A stretch of DNA of 64,000 nt from Malurus cyaneus samueli (taxonomy: Eukaryota > Chordata > Aves > Passeriformes > Maluridae), in NCBI GenBank assembly GCA_009741485.1, contig CM019220.1, forward strand, positions 25,919,048-25,983,047, in the 5' to 3' direction. Under the pieces are notes generated by a model, which made no database searches, was not told the DNA's origin, and saw nothing but the letters and a program-made list of their open reading frames with translations. Positions within the stretch are counted from its first letter, which is position 1. The number at the start of each line of letters is the position of its first letter. Of the stretch, positions 51,447-62,200 are shown piece after piece. Made by a program: the position numbers and the translations under genes.

Positions 51447-53175
51447 CTGCAAGGCAGAAAAGTACACCCTCAGAGACACCTGTCAGTATCAACTATTAAA
51501 TGATTAAACTTACTTAAAGCCCTAAGTAGTTGCCCATTTTATTGCTGTTGCAACCACTGCCTAGAGAAACACACAAGTATACTGCATATGCTCATTTGCA
51601 AATCACTGAACTCTTCCTGTAAATTATGTGAGTAAAGACATGTAGCTGCCTCCTGGGCAGGTGGCACCTGGATCATCCTGGTCTGACCATACCTCTCTCT
51701 CTCTGTGCCCCACTCACATTTTTGCCTGATCTCAGAGTTTTTCCCTGACTTTCCACTTGTTTTGTTCAAGCTGGGATGGTAATGCTTTATCAATTATCCA
51801 CTCTATCTACAGCCAAATCAGACTTAGAGGATATAGATACTATTAACAATTGCTCTTCTCACACGCACTACAAGAGACACCTTCCTGGTCTAAACAAAAT
51901 AAACCCTCCCATGTCCATTCCCCTTGGACAGAGTTGTTCTAGCTTTGTCTCATATCTGTGCATGCACAGACACACACACACACCTGTACACACACCTGTT
52001 CACTCTAACCCTATTTATCAGCCACAGCACAGGGCCAAACATCACATTTCATAGTCCCAGATCATGCATTTTGTGGTGTGAAGCAATCTTAAAGTTTCTG
52101 GAAGCACTTTGCTGACACAGAACAAGCTATTACTTTCCCGAAACCCAAGTAACTGTATAGAATGACACCCCCTAGCTATCATTTGATATATATTGTGGGG
52201 GTGAAAAAAAAATGGAGAGATCAATAATCATAACTATGTTCTTTTAAGTGGAAAAGTTAAGAATCCGACATGACCAGAGGAGAATTTTATTTCCTCTCTC
52301 CCTCCATGGCCTCCTTTTTGCCTTTAGTTTCAAAACTCTCACTGCACCAGGCAGCTAAATTATTCACAATGAGCCATTTCTGTATTGATCGCCAAGTATA
52401 TTTAGCCCTGGCTCCTGGAATTTCTCCATTACTTACTGGAAAACAGGCAGCTTCACTTCTTGTCTCCAAAACCACTTCCCTCCCCCCAATAAATAAATAC
52501 TTTTCTCTGTGCTCTTCTTTGGTATAAAGCAGATCAAATTGCCAAGGCATTCAGCACATAACACTTAAATTTCAACCTGCCCAGCTGCTACCAAACTCTC
52601 TTCAATTACTGATTTTCACAACTCTTAAAAATAAATCTCAAAAAACCCAAAAAAGTTTTCAGAACAGGTAAGCCACTTCCTCAAGCCCTTCAAAATTACC
52701 TTATCTTCACCCTAGTCCAGGTAGGCAGGCACACACTGAGAAAAAGAAAGAAACATCAGAAGCAACAGGGAAAGATCATCCCAGCCAATGAAGTGGAAGG
52801 AAAGAAACGGTAGGAAGGGAGGAGGAAGAAAAAGGAAGACAAAAAGAAACACAGAAACATCCACAACCTAAACTAAAATACGGCTTGATTTTTATTTTTT
52901 TTATTTCTTCAAGCGGGAGAGGAGGAGGAAGAGGAGAGGAAAAAGAAAAAGTTTGGTCACCATTTTTAGGCTGGTGATGGCAAATCCCAGCTGCTGAGCC
53001 TCCCTCTCCACAACAAATGGAGGGAGAGAGTTTTGCTCGAGCTGAAGAAACAGAAAGATGGAGAAAGTTTAAAAAAATGAATTTTTTTTTTTTTTTTTTT
53101 AAGTCGGGGGGAGAAGAGGGGGAAAGAGAGACGACAAGGGGAAAGCGATAGGAGAGAGAAACCCCCGGCACTTAC

Positions 53176-53255
53176 AGGTGGGGCATGCGGAGCCGGGGAG
53201 CCGGGCAGCCCCGGGATGAGCCGGAGGGAAAACTCGCTCAGGAATGGCACATACT
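53176..53255 (-). other. IKZF2: Candidate alternative IKZF2 non-coding exon
   Basis: A consensus donor gtaagtg sits at 53175-53169 on the minus strand. About 75 bases upstream is an AG (cctcaaag) preceded by an extreme polypyrimidine stretch, T23 plus (CT)n, as read on the minus strand. This could be a small internal or alternative first exon of IKZF2. Alternatively the donor could close a longer first exon that starts higher up. Support is splice motifs only. Confidence 0.35.
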
Positions 53256-53274
53256 TTGAGGGAAGATGAAGAAC

Positions 53275-53297
53275 AAAAAAAAAAAAAAAAAAAAAAA
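53275..53297. repeat. A23 homopolymer
   Basis: An uninterrupted run of 23 A inside the promoter region. It reads as T23 in the IKZF2 direction. Confidence 0.9.
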
Positions 53298-53350
53298 GGG
53301 AGAGGAGGGAGGGAGGTCAGCCGGTGCTACAGCAATGCGATTAACCAGCG

Positions 53351-53351
<1 letters not shown>

Positions 53352-53399
<48 letters not shown>
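53352..53399. repeat. (GA)n microsatellite
   Basis: About twenty GA units, then a short interruption (aaa) and more GA. It reads as (CT)n in the IKZF2 direction. Confidence 0.93.
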
Positions 53400-53830
53400 G
53401 AAAACTTGATCCACCGGTTCCTTACGGATTCCAGGGATCGGGGGGAGCGGAGGAATGAGGGGCGGGATGGGAAGAGGGGATGGGGGGCGGATGGGGTGAG
53501 GGGGGCCGGCGGGCGCACTCACACCCCGCGCAGCAAACCCGGGCCAACTTCCCCGGAGCGCCGCTCCTGCCCTGGGCGACGCTGGGCTCCACGTCTCATC
53601 CCTGCCTCTCCCCGCCCATGCTACAACCTGTCAAAGTCATGGAAGTCCTGCCTCGCTTGTCATTTTATTCCCTTTTTCCCCTTCTCCCTGCCGCAGGCCG
53701 CAGCCCCCCGGGGGCGCGCAGGTGGCGGCGGGCGCTGAGGGAAATGGCAGCGGGGCCGGGCTGGGTAACGGACCGGCGAGACCCGCCGCGGCTTCGGCCC
53801 CTGCTCTTTTTGGTCTTAGTGTTTGGGGTT

Positions 53831-53899
53831 TTTTGTTTTTTTTTTTTTTGTTTTTTTTTTCTTGTTGGTTTGTTTTTTTTTTTTTAATTTTTATTTTTT
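53831..53899. repeat. T-rich low-complexity tract
   Basis: Several T8-T14 runs broken by G, C and A, in the middle of an otherwise GC-rich island. Confidence 0.9.
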
Positions 53900-54131
53900 G
53901 GGCTAACAGCAACAAGTCATCGGCGCCCGCGGGGATGCTGCACAGCCGCGCTCGGCTCGGGGACCCTCCGCACACACAGACCCGCACGGACGGACCGAGC
54001 CCCGCGTCCCCCCGGCCCCGGACGGAGCTGTCCCTCCCGCTGGGGAAAGGGGGACCGGGGAAGGAGAGGAGGGGAGGAGGGGAAGGAGAAAGAAAAAGAA
54101 AGAAATAATAAGAAGCCAGGCGCAGATTTAC

Positions 54132-54400
54132 CTCAGCCGCGCAGGCAGTGAGTCAGTTCCATCCCCCTTTTGTTTGTGTGTTTATTAGTGTCGGCTCCCT
54201 CTGCCCAGTGGAGGTGTGTTTGTGCACGGCAGTTGGCTGTGGGGGGACTAAGGCGGCGGAGGAGCCGTAGCTAAGGGTAATCCTGTTTTTACTTCCTCCA
54301 TCTTCAGAGAGCAGAGGGTTAGCCTGGGACAGCTGGTCAAACCCCGAGAAACCGATCCGGCGGCGGCGGCGGCGGCCGCTCTCCCCCCTCCTCCCTCCCT
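54132..54400 (-). other. IKZF2: Candidate IKZF2 non-coding exon 1 (3' part)
   Basis: On the minus strand the sequence ends in GGCTGAG followed by the donor gtaaat (54131-54126). It lies inside the CpG island about 2.7 kb upstream of exon 2, the expected place for a 5'UTR exon. The stretch contains a (CCG)n run at 54358-54376 and a short open frame at 54248-54301. The transcription start is not defined, so the upper limit given here is arbitrary. The donor fits the consensus well, but exon status is inferred from position and splice signal only. Confidence 0.55.
54248..54301 (-). other. Upstream ORF in candidate IKZF2 exon 1
   Basis: A 17-codon open frame (MEEVKTGLPLATAPPPP then stop) lies within the candidate first exon. 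Its ATG at 54301-54299 has A at -3 and G at +4, so it would compete strongly for scanning ribosomes if transcribed. It ends well before the main start codon in exon 2 and so could act as a translational attenuator. The frame is also open upstream to an ATG at 54499, but that extension is translation of low-complexity DNA. Function is inferred. Confidence 0.4.
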
Positions 54401-54729
54401 CCCAGAGACACCCAGGCACACACTCATTCGCTCCCTCCTTCGCACACACTCCCTTCCCTCCTCACGCACAGATACTCGCACTCCCTCACACACACACACA
54501 CACTGCCTCCCTCACAGATACAGGCACTCCCTCACACACACACACACTCCCTCCAGCACACGCATACACATTTCCTCCTTCACACACACTCTCCCTCCCT
54601 CAAGCTGAAACCCACACACACACTCATTCACTCCCACCCTCACACTCAGTTCCTCCCTCACGCACACTCTCCCTCAGTCACAGTCAGCCCCTCACACACA
54701 CATTCTCACTCCCTCCCTCACACTCGGTC

Positions 54730-54764
<35 letters not shown>

Positions 54765-54920
54765 TCATTCGCTCCCTCACACTCAGTTCCTCCCTCAAAG
54801 TCCCTCACACGGACACACTGGCTCCCTCACTCGCATCCCTCACCCGCACACACACACTCACACCCAATCCCACACACGGCCCCTCGCACTCACACTCGCA
54901 CCCCCCTCACACTCTTTCCC
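54400..54920. repeat. CA / CCCTCA low-complexity tract
   Basis: About 500 bases dominated by cactccctcacacacac-type units: (CA)n runs of up to about ten repeats alternate with CTCCCTC. It lies between candidate exon 1 and the densest CpG part of the island. On the minus strand it is (GT)n with GAGGGAG. Confidence 0.92.
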
Positions 54921-55197
54921 GCCCCGCAGCGCCTCAGTCCCCGCGGGGCCGGCGCGGCGGGGGGCGGGTGCCCGCTGCCGGCGCGAGGCCGCTCAGCGCG
55001 CTCGCAATCGATTACAGGACAAGTGCGGCCGCCGCGCCGCCGCCACAATGCGCGCCCCGCGCCTCACGCGGGCGGCGCGCGCGCCCTCAGGGCACGGCCG
55101 CGGCCCCGCGCCGGGCACCCTCACACCCCTCCGGCGGCCGCCGCCCAGGGCTCCCGCAGGGCGGGCCGAGGTGCGCTGGAGTCATGATTCAGCACTT

Positions 55198-55206
55198 CTA
55201 TTTATA
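55198..55206 (-). promoter_or_regulatory. TATA-like box, minus strand
   Basis: On the minus strand the bases read TATAAATAG, a good TATA-box match, placed at the upstream edge of the CpG island. A start about 25-30 bases downstream would fall near 55170. An AP-1/MAF-like stretch (TGAATCATGACTC) lies immediately downstream. If used by IKZF2, exon 1 would be about 1 kb long and would include the CA/CCCTCA tract. It may also be a MEF2-like site (ctatttata on the plus strand) rather than a core promoter. Confidence 0.35.
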
Positions 55207-56304
55207 ACCGACCGAGGGGCGGCCGAGCTTGTTACTTAATTAAACATTCACGGCCGATATGAGCGGAGTTTCTGGTCCGTTTACGCTTAGAGACAGACCG
55301 GGTACAAGCAAAATCTCAATGTGGCATTCCCCCTCCCCACCGCTCCTGAGAAGTCGGTGTGCAGGGAAAAGTGGAAAAAACAGCACTGTTGTCCTGAGGG
55401 AAATCCTCGCGCTGCCCCGCAGCCAAGGCTGAAGGAGCAGCCTCGAGTATTTCCCACCGCGAGGGGACACCCCCACAGCGCGGAACCATCCCCACAGACC
55501 CGACCAGGGACCCAAAATCCCCTCAACTGACTGAGGGTGAATGCTTGACGTGCTTCCTCACAGTTTTCCCTGCTTTCCACAGGTCCTGGATCAGGTGCGA
55601 CAGCATCGTCATGCTTTCTTCTCTTTGAACTGCTGAGCGCTGGTGACCCTGGTAATGCCATCATTGGGCACCAGAGTTTACAGCCCGTTAGGAAGCCCAG
55701 GCTGTGTCTATCGTATGCACGATATGCACAGACGTTATGAAATTTCAATTTGCAAAGTTAAGCACACAAATACCAGGAAGCATTGGAATGCAGGCTGCCC
55801 ATGCACCCTTGAGGCTTTTGACCCAACAAAGCGACTGATGGGAATATTGGAAGAGTTGTCCTTGATTTTCATTGGTACCAAAGGGCAGTAATGTGCATTT
55901 TGCCACTGAGTTTCAAATGTGCACTGGTGGAAGTACCTCCATCACTACATACCCACATTCTTTGTGTATCTAAGGCTCTAGGTACCAGAAAAATTTGCTT
56001 GGAGGCAAAATTTTAACTACAAGATCCTGAAGCAAAAGCCTTAACTCTTGCTCTCACTACACGTAAGCACAACACTGTTGTTAGAAACAAGGTAAGTCCT
56101 GGGTTTTATTAGCACCACCACTTCACATCAAATAAGATTCTGCTTTGTAGCAGCAGAGCCACCCAACCCTTAGAGAGGGAGAGAAACCCCACTTTGGAAA
56201 GGACACTAAATGATTCAGCCAGCCCAAGACACTGAAGTTAATTGACAACTCTCTACCCAGCACCACAAATTTGAGCCAATTAGTCATAATGCCACATCTG
56301 TGAA

Positions 56305-56430
56305 GTAGGTTTAGCTTAACTCTTCTCATTTTGCATAGGAAGGATGCAGAAAGGTTAGGGGACTGGCCACAGAGAACACTCAGAGCTGAGCCTAGAAAGC
56401 AGACTTCATGTTTCCCACGCCTACATTTCA
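56305..56430 (-). repeat. Old SINE/LINE relic, MIR-like
   Basis: Blocks cattttgcataggaaggatg, cagaaaggttaggggactgg and agagctgagcctagaaagca follow the order of the old repeat 'cattttacagatgaggaaactgaggcacagagaggttaag...agagctgggaatagaaccca'. Diverged. Confidence 0.5.
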
Positions 56431-57221
56431 ACAACTAGACTTGGCTTGCCTACACCAGAAAATAGACTGGCATAGCTGGAGCTGGGTAATTATACTGTAA
56501 CCGTTTATGCTGGAATAACTCCTTGTGGACACTCTCCTCCAGATGGAAAGTGACTTCCCAAAAGCTGTCCAAATGAACTCACTCAACAGCACTCACTTTG
56601 AGTTTTGCCTTCCCCCCTTCATTTTCGGGGGTCAAAATTGCTGGGATGTGGGTCTCAGCAGCATTTTGAAGCCTTTGATCACTTTTACAGACCATTAAAA
56701 AGCAGGGACAAATGCAAAACATGTCACTGAAATACTACAAGTCTTGTTGTCAAGATTTTTATGGTGCTTTTCATCAAAATGTTGAAAACTGAAAGCTTCC
56801 AGCTGGCTCTCCTTACAGGTAATAACTTAATAGCTAACAGCTTTTCTCCCAAAGCTGCTGGGAACCTGCTTGAGCCATGGAAGCTGATGGGAAAAGCCAG
56901 ACCCATCCTCTACAGTAAATATTTTCTGATTTTTTTAATCCTGCTGCTCCACAAGCTTTCGAAACCAAATGGAGCTGTGAAAACAAGGAGGAGTGACCAA
57001 GGGAATAGTAAGGGGCAGGGAATAAAGTGACAGGACTTGCCTTTGTAAATGAGCTTGCTAATTGCAAGGGCTGCAGGGATGAGCACATCCTCACTACAGC
57101 AACATTGGGCTGAATCACTGGTTTAAAGGCAGAACTCAACTCTGGGCTCTAGCAGGAGCGCCACAGTGATTTACATCACCCAACTCAGCAGAACCGCTGT
57201 GGTGTTCTTGAGGGCCAAGTG

Positions 57222-57345
57222 GAGGCTTGGGGATCAGGAGAGCAGGATTCACATCCAAACATGACTAGAGGTTCTCTGTGTAATTTTGGCTGTCATTATT
57301 GCCCTGTGTTTCAGTTCTGCATTTCTAAAATGCAGCAATCCGTGC
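57222..57345 (+). repeat. Old SINE/LINE relic, MIR-core-like
   Basis: Contains ggatcaggagagcaggattc, then ggttctctgtgtaattttgg, then tgtttcagttctgcatttct followed by aaaatgcag. This is the order expected of a MIR-type core (a description of the lesion, then 'gtgtgaccttgggcaagt', then 'cctcagtttccccatctgtaaaatg'). Confidence 0.5.
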
Positions 57346-57589
57346 AATGAGAGCTTTTCCATGCAATGCTGAGCAGTGTCCCAAGAGCAATTCTCAGCTT
57401 CGCCAGGGAATTCTGCCACATTATAAGGGTCACTCTGACACACCTCTGAAAGAGCCATTCCTGGAGCTCCTGGGAGCCTCTTTCCATTGCCACCCACAGG
57501 AGCTCAGCCCTGCCTGCCCTGGGACAGTGTCCTGTCACAGAAGTCCAGCTGTCCCAGGGACCACAGGTTGTGCCAACAGCCACCTACTC

Positions 57590-57680
57590 GAGAGCTGTGA
57601 TGTCCTCCTTGGCACTTGCTCAGTCTCCCTGAGCTTCAGTTCCCCTCCTGTGTGCTGGAGATAACAGAACTCCCCGGTCT
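57590..57680 (+). repeat. Possible second MIR-like relic
   Basis: Contains cttgctcagtctccctgagc, ttcagttcccctcctgtgtg and ctggagataacagaactccc. These loosely resemble 'agtcacttaacctctctgagcctcagtttcctcatctgtaaaatggggataa'. Weak. Confidence 0.3.
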
Positions 57681-59139
57681 CGCAGGAGAGTTTAATTCCT
57701 CATCGTTTGACAGCAATGTGCTTTGATAGGTTTGATGGGCTCAGCCTGTTTCCAGCTAAATATTTAAACATTTAACCCATATAGATGTGTGCATATGCAC
57801 ATGCATGAGAATACCAATTCAAAACAGCCATCATGCTTTTAATGTGAATTCTGGTTTAAAGTTTCTAATTCCCCCTTTTTATATGCCTATATAAGGTCAA
57901 GGTGCTCTAGTTCACTCCCAAACCCTTCTATTAGGTATTCACATAAATTGTAGCTCAGCACAGCCTAAGCTCAAGACTTAATTCATACTCAGCAAATTAA
58001 AAAAGACTTATGTGCCACAGTGTTGCCTGGGACAGCAGTGAACACGGCAGAGTGGCAGACCCCTGCATCAGCTCTCTCGCTGTTAGACTGAGTCTTCCCT
58101 TTCCACAGAAGGGGCACTTTGAAGGCAAACTGGATCCAGTCCCAATATACTTTGAAGAGGACAAACACAGAGCTTTCTTTACTTAACGGTGCGTTGGGCA
58201 ATCTAAAAAACATATAAGCACTAATCTATTTGTTATTCCATCTCCTTCTTTTCCCTACAATAAAGCACTGTTTTATGCTTATATGTATCAATTAATAGAC
58301 CTATAAAGAAAATAATGAACATCCTTGAATACCTTAAGCTCATACTCTATTAATTTTAAAAGGGGCGCAACATACTGTATCCCTTCTATATCACCAAGAT
58401 AAAAGCCTTTAGATTAATTCCTATTAAAACAGTTGGTATTTTCAGGACATGCAGATGTAATTTATGGAGAGGCATAATACTCATAATAGCTCAAAGGCCA
58501 CAGAAACTGTAGATCTGTGTCTGTTACTGTAGTCGTACAGGCATTCATTGTACAGAGAGCAGTTGAAAAGGCAGAGTATGTAATCTGAATACTAAATTTG
58601 TGAATAGTTTCTCACTTGGGCTGGTTAGGCTTTTCAAGCTCAGCGGATGCTTTGTGGGGGACTTTGTAAAACATTCTGCTAATATATCACATGGTTGCTG
58701 TATTTTCTTCTCTTATCTTTACTGTCAGAGCTTTATTCATGAAGGCACAATATTTGAATTTTAAAAGGGCACCAGCTCTTCCTTTCTGCTTTCCACCTGA
58801 ATTCAGTGTGCTCTATGTGTGACTGTTTTCACAACAAATATTTCTTCCTTTCTTTAGGTGTAACAACTAAAAGTGGACAACTTTAGGTGTATATAACCCG
58901 AAGTATATAAGAAACGGTTCTTTTCCCTCACCCTCACATATTCCAATTGCTATATCCAAGTTACTTGGAAAATAGTATTATATTTTCTTTTTTATCATCC
59001 ACAATAAAAGTGTACAGATTTTGTCTTTTATTATAGAGATATAAATGTATATGGATATTTCATTTATGAGGAAGGGAAATTCTAAAGTGTCCTAACAAAA
59101 TTTAATTATGACACAAGCTACTAACAGAGAATCCTTGAG

Positions 59140-59212
59140 CCTGGGATCATTTTTATTCGTTGCTTGTACAGCACCTAGCACAATGAGGATTTATGCATGA
59201 CCTAGCTTCCCA
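59140..59212. repeat. Old interspersed repeat relic
   Basis: Contains ttgcttgtacagcacctagc followed by acaatgaggatttatgcatg. This resembles the amniote repeat with 'ttgtacagcgcctagcacaatggggtcct'. Family not asserted. Confidence 0.4.
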
Positions 59213-62200
59213 CTTAGTACTTCAACAAAAATAAGAATTAACTCTTGCTTTGCTTATGGCTGGAAAACACAGTGCCAGCAGAGTTATATACATCCCATAC
59301 TGCACAGAGAACACTGCAGAACTATGAAGCTCATGAAGCAGCCAATACAGAAGTGTGCTGGATCTATTTAAATTACTGGAGCTGCTCAAGGCAGCTAGGC
59401 AGATAGACAGTTGTTACTCAAGCTAAAATTTGGCAAAATTACAGGTGTCAATTATGTCGAGTTTTGCAAAGTACCAGGGAACATTCCGTGGCAAACAACC
59501 AGGCTCACAACTTTGCTACAGCTGAAAATTTGGTGGGAATGGAGCTCTTCCACTTTTCTATCACCCCAAAGGTTAAATACCTAAAGGTAAAAAGTTGCCA
59601 TTTGGGTTTGAAGGGGCTTCTACAACATAGAAGTCTTGTACCAAATGAACATTGTGGGAGCAGGTCTTGTAAGGCTTCCAACAATCACCTGTTGGGTTCA
59701 GCCTGCTCTACTCTGGCCGTATTCTCAGTCCTCACGCTGGGGGAAATACAGACTAGATACAGCCACCCAATGCACACAATTCTGAACTTGAAAACCACTA
59801 CAGCTCTTTGAAGCTTGGCAGAGAATTGAGCAATAAGGACATGTTCTCATTGAATTCAGCCTGCCTGTAAGTGCACAGCACTGGCCAGTGGCTTCCTGGG
59901 GTCCAGGAGCCACAGAGATGCCCCCAGGTCAGCCTGGCACAAGCCTCAGCAGCCCAGGGTCCATCCCACAGCCCTAGACCAGTGATGATGACCAAGTCTG
60001 ACCAAGAACCTTGATCCTCAGGCAAAGTTGCAGTGACAAGGCAGCTCAGAGACCATGCCAAGAAGTCAGTCTGCAGGTCAGAATCAGCATGGTCCGTGGC
60101 CAGGTAGGAGTCCAGCTCTTCTCAAAGCCCCAGCTCTGGGGCTAAGCTTAAACGAGCTTCTGACCCATGGTAGGAGCATGGCTGGAGGCCCCAGCTGAGG
60201 CTGATCAGGATGATTTAGGTTTATTAGCCAATCCAGCTTCAATTCTGAACAATATGGAGCAGCAAGGAAAGGAGTAGTTTGCCTTGCTATGAAGTAAGGC
60301 TGCTTTGCAGGAGCTGGCACAAAATCATGGAGCCATTTAGGCTGCATTTAGGCTAAGATCATTGAGTCCAGCTGAGGCCAGGCCCGCCACCAACCCAAGT
60401 CCCCAAGTGCCACATCTCTGTTAGTTATGTGTCCACATCCCCTTTACTGGAAAAGCGATGCTGTGCCTGAAGGGTGTAACTGGTGTGTTTAGTTCACATC
60501 ACACCTTACTCTGCAGGATCTTGCAGATCTCTCTGCAAGTTAAACAGGCTGTTTTCCCTGATTCTACTTGGGTGGTTGCAGGGCCTTTCTTCAAAGCACC
60601 TGAAGGATGTCCTGTTTAATCATTTCAGTCCTCACTCACCACGTTTCCAAAAACAACACCACCCCTGCTCAGTGTGCATAGCTACAGAAAAGTCAGCACA
60701 GATCTACTGGAATGTACTTTACTCTCATTAGTTCTTGTTCCTCTTCCTTCTCTGCTTTTGCAGTATCAAGCCAGTGCTTGTAGAGAGCCAGGAAGAGGCT
60801 GGGTTGTAAAAACCACTTTCTGTGGATGCCAGGGACTGAAGAGGCAAAGCATCTTTCAGCCTGGCAACAACTCCTGCAGGTGTGTGGCTCTGCAAGAAGA
60901 CCTGATCCAGGGGGTAGGCGCAGCAGGGATTAGTTGGTCCCCTCTGTGCTGTTCAGCACCAGGCACAGAGTCAGAGGGAGGAGTGCAGTGTGAAGGAACT
61001 CATCTGCATTGAGCACTGGGGTGAAAATCTGCCATACAAACCAGTCTTTAGATCCTTGCAGAGACGGTGTGTCATGAGTCTCATGGGTAATGAAGTCAGA
61101 ACATAAAATAGTCTGAGAAAACAAAAACGCCCAGCCCTCCACCACCTCCAGAAGCAGCACAGCTGAGCCAAAGGCTGACACCGTCATCTCAGAGGTGAAG
61201 AACAGCCTGGGGCCCCCCAAGACTGGATTGTGGGTGACTGGCTATCAATGCCTTGCTTTGGAGGAGGATATTCATTTCCCCCTCCATTTACAAGGCCTAT
61301 TCTGGCATAGACACCTTGCTTAGCCTCCTATTCCTCATCTGCTTCTAGAGTCCATGGAAAAGACTGATGAGTCCATTTTGCAGCTCCAAGCACCAAAATT
61401 AGATTCCTGCTTGTAGTCACTCTCCAGAGGAACATTTCTTTCTCTGGTGACTACAGAGGGAGGCTGCAGATACCAGCTGGCTAAATTAGTTCCTTACAGT
61501 GGGTGAATATCCCTGTCCATACTTCTGTCCTTCACTGAGAAAATAAAGCTGATGGTACTGCTTCACCTCTATCAGCTGCATTGAGAATCAGCAACACCTC
61601 AGGGGCAGGGACTTGGACACAGCTGTGAGGGAGCTGTGCCAGTGGGCAAGAGGGACATTTTTAAAAGGGCTTTATATGCCTCCTTTGTGCCTGTAAGCAG
61701 TGTCATCCTAGAATTATCCTGGGGCTTGGTTGTGATAAGAGACACCTGAAATTAACTGGCCACATAATCAGCTTTAAAGCAGAGCTGGGTTAACTTTGAT
61801 TAACCACAAATAACAATTTAGATCATAAAAATAAAACATTAGCATCTTTTTATGCTCCTCTTAGCTTTGCATGAAACAATGTGTGACCACAGCCTTTTAA
61901 AGCTGCATGTTAATTTTTATTGCAAAGCTTTGCTCTGTCTCGCTCCAGCAGCAAAGTTGATGGAGTGCTCCACAGCCCTTTTTAGGAGACTAATTCTTTT
62001 ACTGGTAGAAGATCTCTTCATTTTCCAAAGTTTTATTTATTATTCTTATTTTACTTACCCACACACAACTGTTTAAGCAAAGAAAAGATAACTTCATTCT
62101 TGTGGTTTGAAAATGCCTCCCTTTTCCTGTTTATTTTTTTGTTTTTAAGAGGGAGGCATTTCCATTTTTTAGTTCTCCTTTGGGGATTTAAATCAATGAA

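Larger units (their letters stand above)
51447..54130 (-). other. IKZF2: IKZF2 intron 1 (if the 54131 donor is used)
   Basis: This is the interval between the exon 2 acceptor and the best upstream donor. It holds a (CA)n stretch near 51968-51983, a purine-rich region at about 52740-52960, a T19 tract (53082-53100), an A23 tract (53275-53297), a (GA)n tract (53352-53399), G-rich DNA (53440-53513) and T-rich runs (53831-53899). A second good donor at 53175 would make part of it exonic in an alternative transcript. Confidence 0.6.
53150..55250. promoter_or_regulatory. CpG island covering the IKZF2 promoter
   Basis: CpG dinucleotides, rare elsewhere in the window, are dense at about 53480-53800, 53920-54060, 54340-54380 and especially 54930-55250. 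Runs such as gcggccgccgcgccgccgc occur near 55025. The island lies just upstream of the first coding exon of the minus-strand IKZF2 gene and contains the candidate first exons. This fits a CpG-island promoter of a developmental transcription factor. Low-complexity tracts interrupt the island. Transcription in the plus direction from the same island is possible but nothing in the sequence shows it. Confidence 0.85.

Noticed and set aside
53244..53738. 164-aa plus-strand frame in the promoter region
   Set aside because: It begins by translating A23 and (GA)n (poly-Lys and Arg-Glu runs), then GC-rich island DNA. It has no protein-like features.
53722..54108. 128-aa plus-strand frame rich in Ala then Phe
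   Set aside because: It is a translation of CpG-island and T-rich low-complexity sequence, with no recognisable domain.
54440..54860. CRISPR-like or satellite array
   Set aside because: The units are irregular CA/CCCTCA low-complexity sequence without spaced identical repeats, in a vertebrate promoter.
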